NCBI GenBank assembly: GCA_027030405.1
Contig: JALVEZ010000073.1
Coordinates: 1-38,464 of the forward strand
Source: Hydrogenothermaceae bacterium
GTDB lineage: Bacteria > Aquificota > Aquificia > Aquificales > Hydrogenothermaceae
DNA: 38,464 bases
Direction of reading: 5' to 3'
In this document: in pieces, positions 7,583-16,727 of the stretch
Layout: each line of letters opens with the position of its first letter
Position numbering within the stretch: the stretch's first letter is position 1
The notes under the pieces: model-generated
What the model was told of the DNA's origin: nothing
Databases searched by the model: none
The model's input: the letters and a program-made list of their open reading frames with translations, nothing else
Made by a program: the position numbers and the translations under genes

Positions 7583-9130
7583 ATGAAAAAAAGAGCCCTT
7601 ATTTCTGTATCTGACAAAAGCGGTGTAGTGGAGTTTGCAAAAAAACTTGAAGAATTAGGTTATGAGATCATTTCTTCCTCAGGAACTGCTAAAGTTTTAA
7701 AGGAAAACGGAGTTAATGTTATTGAAGTGTCAGAAATAACTGGATTTCCAGAAATAATGGGAGGAAGAGTAAAAACACTTCATCCCAAAATCCACGGTGG
7801 CTTACTTGCAGTTAGAGATAACCCTGAATATATGAAACAGCTTGAACAGAATGAAATAGAACCAATAGATATTGTGGCAATCAATCTGTATCCTTTTGAA
7901 GAAACCGTAAAAAAGGGAGCAGATTTAGATGAAATTATCGAAAATATAGATATAGGTGGCCCTGCAATGGTGAGGGCTTCAGCAAAAAACCATAAATTTG
8001 TAACAATAATTGTTAACCCTGAAGATTATGACTCTGTTATTTCCGAATTGGAAGAGAAAGGGGAAACTTCTTTAGAAACAAGAAGAAAATTGGCTTTAAA
8101 GGCTTTTAGACATACGGCTTTTTACGATTCGATTATATCATCTGTGTTAAATAAAGAATTTGGAATAAATGAAAAATTCCCAGAAGAGTTTACAATACCT
8201 TTCAGAAAAAAAGAACAGTTAAGATACGGAGAAAACCCCCATCAAGAAGCATCTCTTTTTGTTTCTCCGTTGGAGTATGAAGGATTATCTATTGCTGAAA
8301 GTGAAGTTTTACATGGAAAAGCAATGTCTTACAATAACTTTTTAGATGTGGAAGCTGCTGTAAATCTTGTAAAAGAGTTTGAAGAAACGGCTGCTGTTGT
8401 TGTAAAACATAACAATCCGTGTGGTGTTGCAATAGCAGATACCGTTGAAGAAGCATACACTGAGGCTTTCAGTAGAGATCCAAAGTCAGGATATGGTGGA
8501 ATTGTTGCATTAAACAGACCTGTTGACCTGAAAACTGCTGAGAAAATGGTTGAAGTTTTTCTTGAGGTTATTGCTGCCCCTGAATTTGAAAAAGATGCAT
8601 TTGAGTTTTTAACAGCTAAAAAGAGAAATTTGAGACTTGTAAAAGTGAAAAACTTTGATAAAAAGCCTGAAGGTTTAGAATACAGAAGAATTACAGGAGG
8701 TATCCTTGTTCAGGATAGAGATTTGGAACTTTATGAAAAATGGGATATAGTATCTAAAAGGGAACCTACAGAACAAGAAATAAAAGATCTTTTGTTTGCA
8801 TGGAAAGTTGTAAAGCATGTAAAATCAAACTCTGTAGTGATAGCTAAAGATCAAAAATCTGTAGGAATAGGCCCAGGACAGACATCCAGAGTCGATAGTC
8901 TTGAAACCGCCGTTAGAAAGGCAAATGAATTTGGTTTTTCCACAGAAGGTGCAGTTTTAGCATCAGAAGCATTTTTACCTTTTCGGGATAGTGTAGATGA
9001 AGCTGCAAAACACGGTATAACTGCAATAGTTCAACCTGGAGGTTCAATTAGAGATCCAGAAGTTATTGAAGCCGTTGACGAGCATAATATGGCACTTATA
9101 TTTACAGGAATGAGACATTTCAAGCATTAA
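7583..9130 (+). CDS. purH: Bifunctional AICAR formyltransferase / IMP cyclohydrolase
   Basis: This enzyme performs the last two steps of de novo purine synthesis: formylation of AICAR, then cyclisation to IMP. It is full length at 515 residues. The MGS-like IMP cyclohydrolase domain occupies about 1-145 (ALISVSDKSGVVEFA, VKTLHPKIHGGLL). The formyltransferase domain fills the rest, with KHNNPCG carrying the catalytic Lys-His pair, LRYGENPHQ and SDAFxPF-like ASEAFLPFRD. An AGAGGT site precedes the ATG. It is separated by 32 bases from the downstream patatin gene, which may be co-transcribed. Confidence 0.96.
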   Translation: MKKRALISVSDKSGVVEFAKKLEELGYEIISSSGTAKVLKENGVNVIEVSEITGFPEIMGGRVKTLHPKIHGGLLAVRDNPEYMKQLEQNEIEPIDIVAINLYPFEETVKKGADLDEIIENIDIGGPAMVRASAKNHKFVTIIVNPEDYDSVISELEEKGETSLETRRKLALKAFRHTAFYDSIISSVLNKEFGINEKFPEEFTIPFRKKEQLRYGENPHQEASLFVSPLEYEGLSIAESEVLHGKAMSYNNFLDVEAAVNLVKEFEETAAVVVKHNNPCGVAIADTVEEAYTEAFSRDPKSGYGGIVALNRPVDLKTAEKMVEVFLEVIAAPEFEKDAFEFLTAKKRNLRLVKVKNFDKKPEGLEYRRITGGILVQDRDLELYEKWDIVSKREPTEQEIKDLLFAWKVVKHVKSNSVVIAKDQKSVGIGPGQTSRVDSLETAVRKANEFGFSTEGAVLASEAFLPFRDSVDEAAKHGITAIVQPGGSIRDPEVIEAVDEHNMALIFTGMRHFKH

Positions 9131-9162
9131 TGGTTTAAAATAAATTATACAGAGAGGCTGTC

Positions 9163-10836
9163 ATGGAATCTGTCGCATTGTCTTTATCAGGGGGAGGTTT
9201 CCGGGCTTCTCTGTTTCATATTGGAGCATTAATGAAGTTGGCCGAAACAGGCTTGCTTCAAAGAACAACAACCCTTTCCACAGTCTCAGGTGGTTCTATC
9301 ATTGGTATGCTTTACTATCTCCATCTTAAATATTTATTAGAAACAAAATCAGATATCCAACCTGAAGATCTTATTGATGTTGTGAAAAATGTAGATAAAG
9401 AATTCAGAAAGGCAATGAAAAAAGATATTATATTTTTGCCATTTAGAAAAAAATCTGCAAAAATGTTAGAAGCTTCTTTTAAAACCTCTCTAACAAGAAC
9501 AAACATTCTATCAGAAATTTATCAGGAAGAAATCTATAAAAATATATGGAATAAAATAGTTGATTTCTGGAAATCACAGTCTAATAGGCCAGAAGAATGG
9601 AAAGATGTTGATAAAGATAGTTCTCCTTATTTAAATAGATTAAAGATATATCCAAAATCTGTGTTTGAAAATGGTTCTTTAGATTACGATTCTTTTCATT
9701 ATGAAAAACATTACAATCAGCTAAATTTTCCTATTAAAATTCCTGATCTGGTAATAAATTCAACCAATCTGAACACAGGTAAGCTGTGGAGATTTTCTGC
9801 AACAAAATTTGGTGAATACCTGTCCCTTACGGAAATTTTCTCCCAAAAGGAAATTAGAAAGAAATTTGAGGAATTATGTCAGCAAAAGGAGTTTATCGCT
9901 TTACGTTCCAAATATGGATTAGAAAAATTGATAGATCTTCACACAGGAAAAGAAGATTTAGAACAGTTTTATAACCAGAACAATCTTCGACAGATTTTTT
10001 CTTCTGTTGATGAATTTAAAAACGGATTAAAAGATTTTTTAAATTTTTTACTGAGATTCCGAGATGAACATTTATATGACTATAAAGATATATCAAAACA
10101 AAGAATAACAATAGGTGAAGCAGTTGCATCTTCAGCCTGTGTACCTGGAGTATTTGCACCGTTTGTTTATGAAGATAAAGGTAAAAAATATGTAGAAATA
10201 TATGGAGAAAATGTTGAAAATATAAAACTTGTTGATGGTGGTGTATATGATAATCAAGGACTTGAAAGTGTTTACAGAAAATTTACAAAGAGGAAAATTA
10301 GGACAGGAAAAAATGAAAATTTAGGTTTAGTTTTTTGCTCTGATGCTTCAGGACAGATGAATGTGGATAAAGTAGGCTCTATGTCTGTAAAAGTTGTATC
10401 CCGTTCTACAGAAGTTCAGGGAGATAGATTAAGACTTTTAACTATTAACAAACTTTATGAAGAAAAAAATCAAGAATTTTTAAAATTCATACTTATCCAT
10501 CTTAAACAGTATGTGAAAAAGCCGATAAAAGAGCCTCCAATCCTTTTTCCAGAAGATCTGGCTGAGCTTAATTCCCGTATAAGAACACATCTAAACATTT
10601 TCTGGGATGAAGAAATTAATAGTCTAATTGTTCATGGCTATGCATTGTCAGAATACTATCTGTACAGATTCGTCCCAGAAGAAATAAACGAAATATCATT
10701 AGATTTTAGAACGAATATTTTAAAAATTTATTCAGATATCCAGAACAGGAAAGAATTTTATAAAAAAATATTGAGAGCCAGCCAGTCTAAGCTCTCAACA
10801 ATTAAAATATTCTTTATAAAGAAATTTTTTGTTTAA
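9163..10836 (+). CDS. Patatin-like phospholipase family protein
   Basis: A 557-residue probable acyl hydrolase. The oxyanion loop SLSGGGFRAS lies at residues 7-16, followed by the nucleophile segment STVSGGSIIG (about 39-48, Ser in GGS, the variant found in many bacterial patatin and cPLA2-like proteins). The Asp partner is in KLVDGGVYDNQGLE near residue 360. Between them is a long insertion (about 90-300), charged and helical, without a recognisable domain. There is no signal peptide. The substrate is not predictable; membrane phospholipid is likely for the family. The stop codon overlaps the stop of the opposing small gene by four bases. Confidence 0.85.
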   Translation: MESVALSLSGGGFRASLFHIGALMKLAETGLLQRTTTLSTVSGGSIIGMLYYLHLKYLLETKSDIQPEDLIDVVKNVDKEFRKAMKKDIIFLPFRKKSAKMLEASFKTSLTRTNILSEIYQEEIYKNIWNKIVDFWKSQSNRPEEWKDVDKDSSPYLNRLKIYPKSVFENGSLDYDSFHYEKHYNQLNFPIKIPDLVINSTNLNTGKLWRFSATKFGEYLSLTEIFSQKEIRKKFEELCQQKEFIALRSKYGLEKLIDLHTGKEDLEQFYNQNNLRQIFSSVDEFKNGLKDFLNFLLRFRDEHLYDYKDISKQRITIGEAVASSACVPGVFAPFVYEDKGKKYVEIYGENVENIKLVDGGVYDNQGLESVYRKFTKRKIRTGKNENLGLVFCSDASGQMNVDKVGSMSVKVVSRSTEVQGDRLRLLTINKLYEEKNQEFLKFILIHLKQYVKKPIKEPPILFPEDLAELNSRIRTHLNIFWDEEINSLIVHGYALSEYYLYRFVPEEINEISLDFRTNILKIYSDIQNRKEFYKKILRASQSKLSTIKIFFIKKFFV

Positions 10837-11102
10837 ACAATTTTTAACATTACCACCGTTTTAGGTTTACCGTTTTCTTCCTTAACCTGTGAATAAGCAT
10901 ACATCTCTGCTTCTTCATCATTTTCCTGTAAGGCTCTTATTGATGTCATTTTTCCGTTTCTTAATACAATTACGTTATCTGTCGGGAAATAACCGTGTTT
11001 TTGCATTTCTTCTTTAAATTTTTCTGTGGCTATCTCTTCCTGTTCAGGATCTCTTATATCAACACCTTCAAGTGTAATAACAAGCGTTTTAACATCTTCC
11101 AT
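10833..11102 (-). CDS. Conserved-looking small protein of unknown function
   Basis: The family is not recognised. It has 89 residues, no cysteine, no signal and no membrane segment. The composition is balanced, with predicted beta strands at both ends (KTLVITLEGVDI, KTVVMLKIV) around an acidic helix, consistent with a compact alpha/beta fold. It begins four bases after the stop of the thioredoxin-fold gene, so it is the last gene of the mtaB operon as read from the spacing. It is real rather than a shadow because the spacing is tight and the opposing gene does not overlap beyond the stop codon. Confidence 0.65.
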   Translation of the reverse strand: MEDVKTLVITLEGVDIRDPEQEEIATEKFKEEMQKHGYFPTDNVIVLRNGKMTSIRALQENDEEAEMYAYSQVKEENGKPKTVVMLKIV

Positions 11103-11106
11103 CGGC

Positions 11107-11619
11107 TTACTCCTTAATAAGATCTTTTACGTATTTTTCAACACTTTCTACGGATTTTGGTCTGACAACGATATTTTTTATATATCCTTTTTCATCTATA
11201 TAAAGAATTAAAGGAACATCAACTTTTCTGATGTTATATAAAACTGCTGCTTTATAATCAACAAGCCATACAGGAAATTTTAGAGGTATTAATTTTTTAG
11301 CCTTTTGAACTTCTTTCAGATCAGATCTACTTAACAGACCGGCAATAAATATAACTTTCCCTTTGTATTTATCTAAAAGGTAGTTCAGTTTTGGTAAAAA
11401 TTTGAATGAATCCCTATCTCCGTATGCCCAGAAAATAAATACCACAGGTTTTCCGTGTCCTGCTACATCTGAGAGTCTAACAACTTTTCCCTGTTCATTA
11501 AAAGCAGGAAAATCTAAAAATTTCTTATTCAGGTAATCTGAAATTTTTGGTTGAGCAACGGCACTGCTCATTACTAAAATCAGAACACTGAAAATTGTTA
11601 AATTAATTATTTTTTTCAT
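11107..11619 (-). CDS. Periplasmic thioredoxin-fold protein lacking all cysteines
   Basis: The protein has 170 residues with a Sec signal peptide (residues 1-22, cleaved near AVA). The rest follows the TlpA/redoxin plan: a strand (PVVFIFWAYGDRDS) where WCxxC would sit, a central KVIFIAGLL strand, and VDVPLILYIDEKGYI holding the cis-Pro turn before the last strands. The usual WCPPC-type site is replaced by WAYGDR and the mature protein has no cysteine, so it cannot be a thiol oxidoreductase; a binding or structural role is more likely. It lies between the DsrE-like gene and an orphan in one operon, 14 bases after the former. Confidence 0.78.
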   Translation of the reverse strand: MKKIINLTIFSVLILVMSSAVAQPKISDYLNKKFLDFPAFNEQGKVVRLSDVAGHGKPVVFIFWAYGDRDSFKFLPKLNYLLDKYKGKVIFIAGLLSRSDLKEVQKAKKLIPLKFPVWLVDYKAAVLYNIRKVDVPLILYIDEKGYIKNIVVRPKSVESVEKYVKDLIKE

Positions 11620-11633
11620 AGCCTTTCTCCTTT

Positions 11634-12110
11634 TTAATGTATTGGTAGATATGCGTATCCTTTGTTCTGCCAGTTAATGAGGCTTACTCCCGCTGAATAT
11701 TCTAAGTGAACAAATGGATATATTGAACCTTTAGGGATTTTTCTTGCTTTCCTTCCTATATCACACATCTCAAATCTTACGCCGTATATCTGATGTAATG
11801 TTTTTAGTCTTTGATAAAGCTCTTTTTGCTCTTTCTTTAATACTTTATCATCGGCATACGGTGAGTTTTTAAGATCTTTTATAAAGAATTTATAAGCATC
11901 TCCGTGTATAACAACAACTGCTTTCAGATCGGTAAGATTGTTTTTATAATATTCAATCATATTAGATAATCCGCTTAGCAGATATATTTTTAATTTTTTT
12001 ATATCGCCAGTTTTTAGATCTATAACAACCTTTCTTTCTTCACCGAAACTTTTTCCTATGCTGAGAAAAACTAATACTATCAGAATTATATATCTAAATT
12101 TCTTTTCCAT
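11634..12110 (-). CDS. Secreted DsrE/DsrF-like protein
   Basis: The protein has 158 residues from the ATG at 12110, with a signal peptide or N-terminal anchor (KFRYIILIVLVFLSIGKSFG). The remainder is a DsrE-like fold: KVVIDLKTGD, a helix with LSNMIEYYKN, DLKAVVVIHGDAYKFFI, and a conserved segment YGVRFEMCDIGRKAR with the single mature cysteine at the position used by this family for sulfur transfer or redox. It ends VSLINWQNKGYAYLPIH, typical of the family. A longer frame starts 24 bases upstream, but GAGAGGAT sits just before the chosen ATG. The start overlaps the 3' end of mtaB by 17 bases. Possible role: periplasmic sulfane-sulfur binding. Confidence 0.78.
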   Translation of the reverse strand: MEKKFRYIILIVLVFLSIGKSFGEERKVVIDLKTGDIKKLKIYLLSGLSNMIEYYKNNLTDLKAVVVIHGDAYKFFIKDLKNSPYADDKVLKKEQKELYQRLKTLHQIYGVRFEMCDIGRKARKIPKGSIYPFVHLEYSAGVSLINWQNKGYAYLPIH

Positions 12111-13398
12111 AATTATCCTCTCTATCTTGACCAACTTCTGTTAATCTTACATTCGAAATACTGTTTATATCTTTATCTGAATCAAACTTTATATGTATAT
12201 AATTTCCAGTCAGTCCTATTTTTTTCCCTTCTTTTTCTCCAATGATCAGAACTTCTAAATTTTTATCAAGATATCTTTTTCTAAACGCAACATTTTTTTC
12301 TTCAGAAATTTTTCTCAGGATATTTGTTCTTCTTTTTTTCTCAGATGGATGAACAGTATCTCCTAATTTCACTGCAGAAGTTCCTTCCCTTTCTGAGTAC
12401 GTAAAAACGTGTATATAAGCAAATGGAATATCTTTTATATTATTCAAACTGTTTTCAAATTTCTGTTCTGTTTCAGTTGGAAATCCAGTAATAATATCCG
12501 TTCCTATGGCTGTATCTGGTCTTCTTTTTAAAATCTTTTTAACAACGTCCATATACTCTTTAACTGTGTAATTTCTTTTCATATCCCTTAAAACATCATC
12601 ATCTGCCGATTGCATAGATAGATGAAAATGAGGGGCTATTTTTTCCTCAGATGTGATAAGCTCTAAAAGCTCTTCATCAATCTCATTAATCCCCATAGAT
12701 GAAAGTCTTATTCTGTAAAGTTCAGGTACTTTAATAAGATTTTTTAAAAGTTCGTTCAAATTTCCTTCTTTGTGATCATAGCCAAATTGAGAAAGTTGTG
12801 TCCCTGTGAGAACAATTTCTTTAAATCCTTGCTGTGTTAAGATTTCGACCTGTTTTGTTATATCTCCAATTTTTGCACTTCTAACCTTTCCTCTGGCAAA
12901 TGGGATGATACAAAAACTACAAAAACTGTTACAACCTTCTTGAACTTTTAAAATTGGTCTTGCACCTTCATAAAAAGTGCTGATCTGGAAAGTGTGAAAC
13001 TGGTTTTCCCTAAAAATATTGTCTATAAAAATTTTATCTTCATTTTTTTCATTCAGATAGTTTTCAATAATCTCATATACTGCATTTTTATGTGAGTTAC
13101 CGATAACAATGTCAACTTCTTCCATCTTTGCAATTTCTTCTGGATTTACCTGAGCATAACAACCTGTAGCAACTACAACAGCATTTGGATTTCTTCTTTT
13201 TGCCTGTCTTAATGTTTTTCTTGATGTCCTATCTGCATCATTTGTAACCGTGCAGGTGTTTACAACATAAATATCTGCAATATCTTTAAAATCTGTAAGC
13301 TGATAACCTCTTTTCTCAAAGGTTTCCTCTATTGCAGAGGTCTCAAACTGATTCATTCTACATCCTAATGTTGTAAGTGCAACTTTTACAGGTTTCAT
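12094..13398 (-). CDS. mtaB: tRNA (N6-threonylcarbamoyladenosine37-C2)-methylthiotransferase
   Basis: A radical-SAM enzyme that converts t6A37 to ms2t6A in ANN-decoding tRNAs. It has 434 residues in the family order: an N-terminal UPF0004 domain with three cluster cysteines (TLGCRMNQFET, NTCTVTNDAD, ATGCYAQ), a radical-SAM core with CNSFCSFCIIPFARG, and a C-terminal TRAM-like region. TLGCRMNQFET and VTNDADRTSRK favour MtaB over MiaB. It heads a four-gene minus-strand operon with the DsrE-like, thioredoxin-fold and orphan genes. The functional link to the periplasmic proteins is unclear and may be only positional. Confidence 0.9.
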   Translation of the reverse strand: MKPVKVALTTLGCRMNQFETSAIEETFEKRGYQLTDFKDIADIYVVNTCTVTNDADRTSRKTLRQAKRRNPNAVVVATGCYAQVNPEEIAKMEEVDIVIGNSHKNAVYEIIENYLNEKNEDKIFIDNIFRENQFHTFQISTFYEGARPILKVQEGCNSFCSFCIIPFARGKVRSAKIGDITKQVEILTQQGFKEIVLTGTQLSQFGYDHKEGNLNELLKNLIKVPELYRIRLSSMGINEIDEELLELITSEEKIAPHFHLSMQSADDDVLRDMKRNYTVKEYMDVVKKILKRRPDTAIGTDIITGFPTETEQKFENSLNNIKDIPFAYIHVFTYSEREGTSAVKLGDTVHPSEKKRRTNILRKISEEKNVAFRKRYLDKNLEVLIIGEKEGKKIGLTGNYIHIKFDSDKDINSISNVRLTEVGQDREDNYGKEI

Positions 13399-13482
13399 TA
13401 ATTTTCCCTTACAGATAAATTTTTTAAGTCAGTCTCAAATATATTCGGAAAAAAGATGTTTCTCAATGGAATAAATCATAAA

Positions 13483-14151
13483 TTATTCAGAATAAGCCAT
13501 TTCAATGGCTCTTTTGATGTCTTCAAATAGCGTTTCTTTGGCGTTTGGATTTCTCAGAACATAAGCAGGATGGTAAGTCAGGTAAACCAGTCTTCCTTCC
13601 CAGTTTATAGCCGTTCCTCTTTCTTTGGTTATTTTTACAGGTCTTTTCAGTATTCCAAATGCTGCCGCAGCACCTAAAAGACATAAAACCTTTGGATTTA
13701 CAACCTCAATCTGTTTTTTTAGGTATGGAAAACATGCTTCCTGTTCCATTGGGGTAGGAGTTCTGTTTCCAGGAGGTCTGCATTTTACAGTATTTGCAAT
13801 ATAAAACTCTTCTCTTTTATGTCCTGTCGCCTCAATCAGAGAAGTGAGTAATTTTCCTGCCCTACCTACAAAAGGTCTTCCTAATCTATCCTCGTCTGCA
13901 CCTGGTGCTTCTCCGATAAACATAAGTTTTGCATTTACATTACCTTCACCTAAAACAGCCTGTGTTCTGCTAAGGTGTAGATCACACTTTGTACATTTTT
14001 GAATTTCTTCATTAAGCTTTGCAAGTATTTTCAGTTTTTCTTCTGTCGACAATCCGTTATTTTCCACTTCTTCTCCAATATCTGGAATAAAAAGCCCATC
14101 TATTCCGATTTCTTTTAAAATTTTTAGATGTTTTATTAAATCATCTTTCAT
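13483..14151 (-). CDS. udg: Family 4 uracil-DNA glycosylase (thermophile type, 4Fe-4S)
   Basis: Removes uracil from DNA, important where heat speeds cytosine deamination. It has 222 residues. Motif GEAPGADEDRLGRPFVGRAG (80-99) carries the active site and HPAYVLRNP lies near the C-terminus. Cluster cysteines are C53, C56, C124 and C140, matching the CX2CXnCX14-17C pattern of family 4. The first 45 residues are a charged extension before the core domain. Its start codon overlaps the clpS stop by one base (TAATG), so translation is probably coupled. Confidence 0.93.
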   Translation of the reverse strand: MKDDLIKHLKILKEIGIDGLFIPDIGEEVENNGLSTEEKLKILAKLNEEIQKCTKCDLHLSRTQAVLGEGNVNAKLMFIGEAPGADEDRLGRPFVGRAGKLLTSLIEATGHKREEFYIANTVKCRPPGNRTPTPMEQEACFPYLKKQIEVVNPKVLCLLGAAAAFGILKRPVKITKERGTAINWEGRLVYLTYHPAYVLRNPNAKETLFEDIKRAIEMAYSE

Positions 14152-14429
14152 TATAAATAAATCTCAGTTCTTAAATCTATCTCTTCTAAAATTTTTGAAA
14201 CTTCTAACGCTTCTTCAAAATCACCTTCATAAACTTTAGCCTGTCCTTTTGTATGGACTTCCATGGTAAGTTGTTCCGCCGTATATATGTCGCATTTTAT
14301 AGCCTTAATCAGCTGTTCTATAACTTCATCAAATGTATGCCAGTCATCATCAAACAGTATAACTTTTGCAGGTATTTCAGTTATTACTTCATTATCAACT
14401 TCTTGTTGAAACTGGTGCTCCAGTGACAT
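14151..14429 (-). CDS. clpS: ClpS-like adaptor protein
   Basis: ClpS delivers N-degron substrates to ClpAP. The protein has 92 residues with the core KVILFDDDWHTFDEVIEQL, AEQLTMEVHTKGQAKVYEG and a terminal LRTEIYL strand, all at expected places. The usual DDxxT/NxxxxV pattern is slightly changed to DDDWHTFDEV, and the His before Lys-Gly (VHTKG) is kept. It starts three codons after the GAGGTAAG site and lies five bases after the nadD stop. The nadD-clpS-udg order looks like one transcript. Confidence 0.85.
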   Translation of the reverse strand: MSLEHQFQQEVDNEVITEIPAKVILFDDDWHTFDEVIEQLIKAIKCDIYTAEQLTMEVHTKGQAKVYEGDFEEALEVSKILEEIDLRTEIYL

Positions 14430-14434
14430 GCTTC

Positions 14435-15061
14435 TTACCTCTTATAGAAATTTTTTTTAATAATATACTCTTCTATCTCTGGTAAAACAAGATATTTTAT
14501 TGATTTTCCTGTTTTTACTCTGCTTCTGATCTCTGTGGAAGAAATATCAATTCTCCTTGAATCAAAATAGAATATTTTAGTTTTATCTGGTTCTATATTT
14601 CTATCTGTTGAGAGTTGTATATCAGGAAAATACTCATCTAAATAGTCCTGAACATTATAAAAAGAGTCTTTACCACGACCTACAACAATAAAATTTGTCA
14701 GTTTTATGAGCTTATCTGCATCTTTCCATTTGTGTAACGACAATAAAGAGTCCGTTCCAACTATAAAAACAGGATTGTAATTTAATCTTTTTCTATATTC
14801 ATTGATTGTATCAATAGTGAAGGATTTCCCTCCTTTTCTTATCTCAAGATCATCAATCTCAAAGTATGGATTGTATCTGATTGCCATTTCTAACATTTTT
14901 AGTCTGTCTTTTGCTGGAGCTTTTGAAGAAGGTTTTAAAGGGGAGTGGTAAGCAGGGATAAAAACAATTTTGTCAAAATTGAAATCTTCTCTGATATCTT
15001 CAGCAATTCTTAAATGACCTATATGAACAGGGTCAAAGCTTCCTCCGTAAAGAGCAATCAA
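14435..15061 (-). CDS. nadD: Nicotinate-nucleotide adenylyltransferase
   Basis: Forms deamido-NAD from nicotinate mononucleotide and ATP; its product is the substrate of NadE, encoded about 17 kb further on. It has 208 residues, with the nucleotidyltransferase motifs GGSFDPVHIGHL (6-17) and ISSTEIRSRVKTGKSI near the C-terminus, plus FIVGTDSLLSLHKWKD in the middle. The start is TTG, with GGAGG about ten bases upstream; no ATG is nearby in frame. It is the first gene of nadD-clpS-udg. Confidence 0.94.
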   Translation of the reverse strand: MIALYGGSFDPVHIGHLRIAEDIREDFNFDKIVFIPAYHSPLKPSSKAPAKDRLKMLEMAIRYNPYFEIDDLEIRKGGKSFTIDTINEYRKRLNYNPVFIVGTDSLLSLHKWKDADKLIKLTNFIVVGRGKDSFYNVQDYLDEYFPDIQLSTDRNIEPDKTKIFYFDSRRIDISSTEIRSRVKTGKSIKYLVLPEIEEYIIKKNFYKR

Positions 15062-15132
15062 AAAAATAATCCTCCAGATAATTTTAAAAATTATAATCCG
15101 AAGACAATGAAATTGATATGATAGAAAATATG

Positions 15133-15160
15133 ATACGGCCTCTCTTAAGAGAGGCCGTAT
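15133..15160 (-). terminator. Terminator of the htrA gene
   Basis: A perfect 28-base palindrome, ATACGGCCTCTC-TTAA-GAGAGGCCGTAT, 12 bases after the htrA stop. On the minus strand it is followed by CATATTTTCTAT, a moderate T-run. It separates htrA from nadD-clpS-udg. Confidence 0.85.
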
Positions 15161-15172
15161 TGTGTTAAGAAA

Positions 15173-16600
15173 CTATTTTGTAACTATTGGCATAACCGTA
15201 AAGATATTTGCTGTTCCTCTTTGAACGAAGAGAAGAACACTATCTTTTTTAAGTTTTTCTACTTTTTTTACCATTTTCCAGAACTCATTTGCAGAATGAA
15301 CAGGTTTCCTGTTTACTTTAAGAATAATATCTCCTGTTCTTAAACCTGCTTCGTCTGCTGGACTGCCTGCTTTTACTCCTAATACAATAACTCCATATGG
15401 AACTTTAGGGATACTGAATCTTTCTACAAGTTCAGGTGTTATATCTCCAACGATTAATCCATATTTTGCTTCCATTTCTTGAAGATTTCCTGTTTCTTCA
15501 TATTCTTCATCCCAAGGAGCTGTTTTTACAGTGATGGTTCTTTCTTTTCCATCTCTTATAACTGTTATTTTCACCTTTGTTCCAGGTGGATTTCTCATAA
15601 TGTACTTTTGTAAATCATTTGTTGTATAAACAGGTTTTCCATTAACTGCAACAATAATATCACCAGGTTTTATACCTGCTTTATCTGCAGGGCCACCTTT
15701 TAAAACTTTTGATACAAGGACACCTTTATCAACTTTGAAATGTTCTGCAAGTTCAGGTGTTAATTCCTGTATTAACACCCCAATTTTACTTCTTTTAACT
15801 TTTCCATATTTTAAAAGCTGATCCATTACCCATTTAGCCTGATTAATAGGAACTGCAAAACCTAATCCCTGTGCACCCATAATGATTGCCGTATTGATAC
15901 CTACAACTTCTCCACGGACATTAACAAGTGGCCCACCTGAATTTCCTGGGTTAATAGCTGCGTCTGTTTGTAAGAACCCTTCTCCTGGATGTCCTTCGAG
16001 TGTTCTATTTAGTGCAGAGATTATACCTTTTGTAACTGTTCCAGTGAGCCCTAAAGGACTACCGATAGCAATCACCATATTACCAGGCTTTAATTTGTCA
16101 GAATCACCTAATTTTAAAACATGTTTTGATGCAAATTTTTCTATCCCCTTTTTGAAGGGAACAGCAACCAGTGCAACATCACTTAACTTATCTTTTCCTA
16201 TTACTTTACCGTCAAGTGTAACCTTGTTTTTAAATCTAACCTGTATATTTGTTGCATTTTCGATAACATGGTTATTTGTAAGAAGATAAACAAGTTTTTT
16301 CTTGTAATCAATTTTCACAATAAACCCTGAACCTAATCCTTCTCTTTTCTGTGTAAACTCCCTTTTATTTGGAATACCAAAGAAGTCTCTAAAAGGCAGA
16401 TCTGCGAAAGGATTAGGAATTTTTACTTCCTGAACTGTAAAAATTGTTGCGACACCAGGTGAAACCTGGTCAACAATATTTACCACTTCGTTGTCCATCT
16501 TTTGCAATAGACTTTCTGCATGTGAACTTACAGAAGCGATAAAAAGAAATAGGGCCAATATATTTAGCCTGAGAAATGCTGGATTTTTAGACATCCACAT
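15173..16600 (-). CDS. degP: Periplasmic serine protease, HtrA/DegP family
   Basis: A quality-control protease and chaperone of the envelope, 475 residues. There is a hydrophobic signal (about residues 9-28, ending SHA), then a trypsin-like domain with triad His111 (TNNHVIE), Asp141 (SDVALVAV) and Ser221 (NPGNSGGPL). Two PDZ domains follow (about 270-365 and 380-470), each with an LxxGDIIxxVNxKPV core, which is the DegP/DegQ layout. The start at 16600 is supported by AGGAGG nine bases upstream; a second Met is two codons later. It is transcribed alone and diverges from the AhpD-like gene. Confidence 0.93.
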   Translation of the reverse strand: MWMSKNPAFLRLNILALFLFIASVSSHAESLLQKMDNEVVNIVDQVSPGVATIFTVQEVKIPNPFADLPFRDFFGIPNKREFTQKREGLGSGFIVKIDYKKKLVYLLTNNHVIENATNIQVRFKNKVTLDGKVIGKDKLSDVALVAVPFKKGIEKFASKHVLKLGDSDKLKPGNMVIAIGSPLGLTGTVTKGIISALNRTLEGHPGEGFLQTDAAINPGNSGGPLVNVRGEVVGINTAIIMGAQGLGFAVPINQAKWVMDQLLKYGKVKRSKIGVLIQELTPELAEHFKVDKGVLVSKVLKGGPADKAGIKPGDIIVAVNGKPVYTTNDLQKYIMRNPPGTKVKITVIRDGKERTITVKTAPWDEEYEETGNLQEMEAKYGLIVGDITPELVERFSIPKVPYGVIVLGVKAGSPADEAGLRTGDIILKVNRKPVHSANEFWKMVKKVEKLKKDSVLLFVQRGTANIFTVMPIVTK

Positions 16601-16727
16601 CTTTTCGTCCTCCTAAAAATTTATTTTCATTTTATAGTATAAGGTATAACGTGAAAAATTAGTGAAAACATTGTAAAAACAAATAAATTATTTTATATTT
16701 AAAGAAATATAGAAGGAGGGATTAAAA

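Noticed and set aside
15882-16289. 135-codon + strand frame opposite the HtrA gene
   Set aside because: Antisense shadow of the protease domain; composition and lack of ribosome site argue against a gene.
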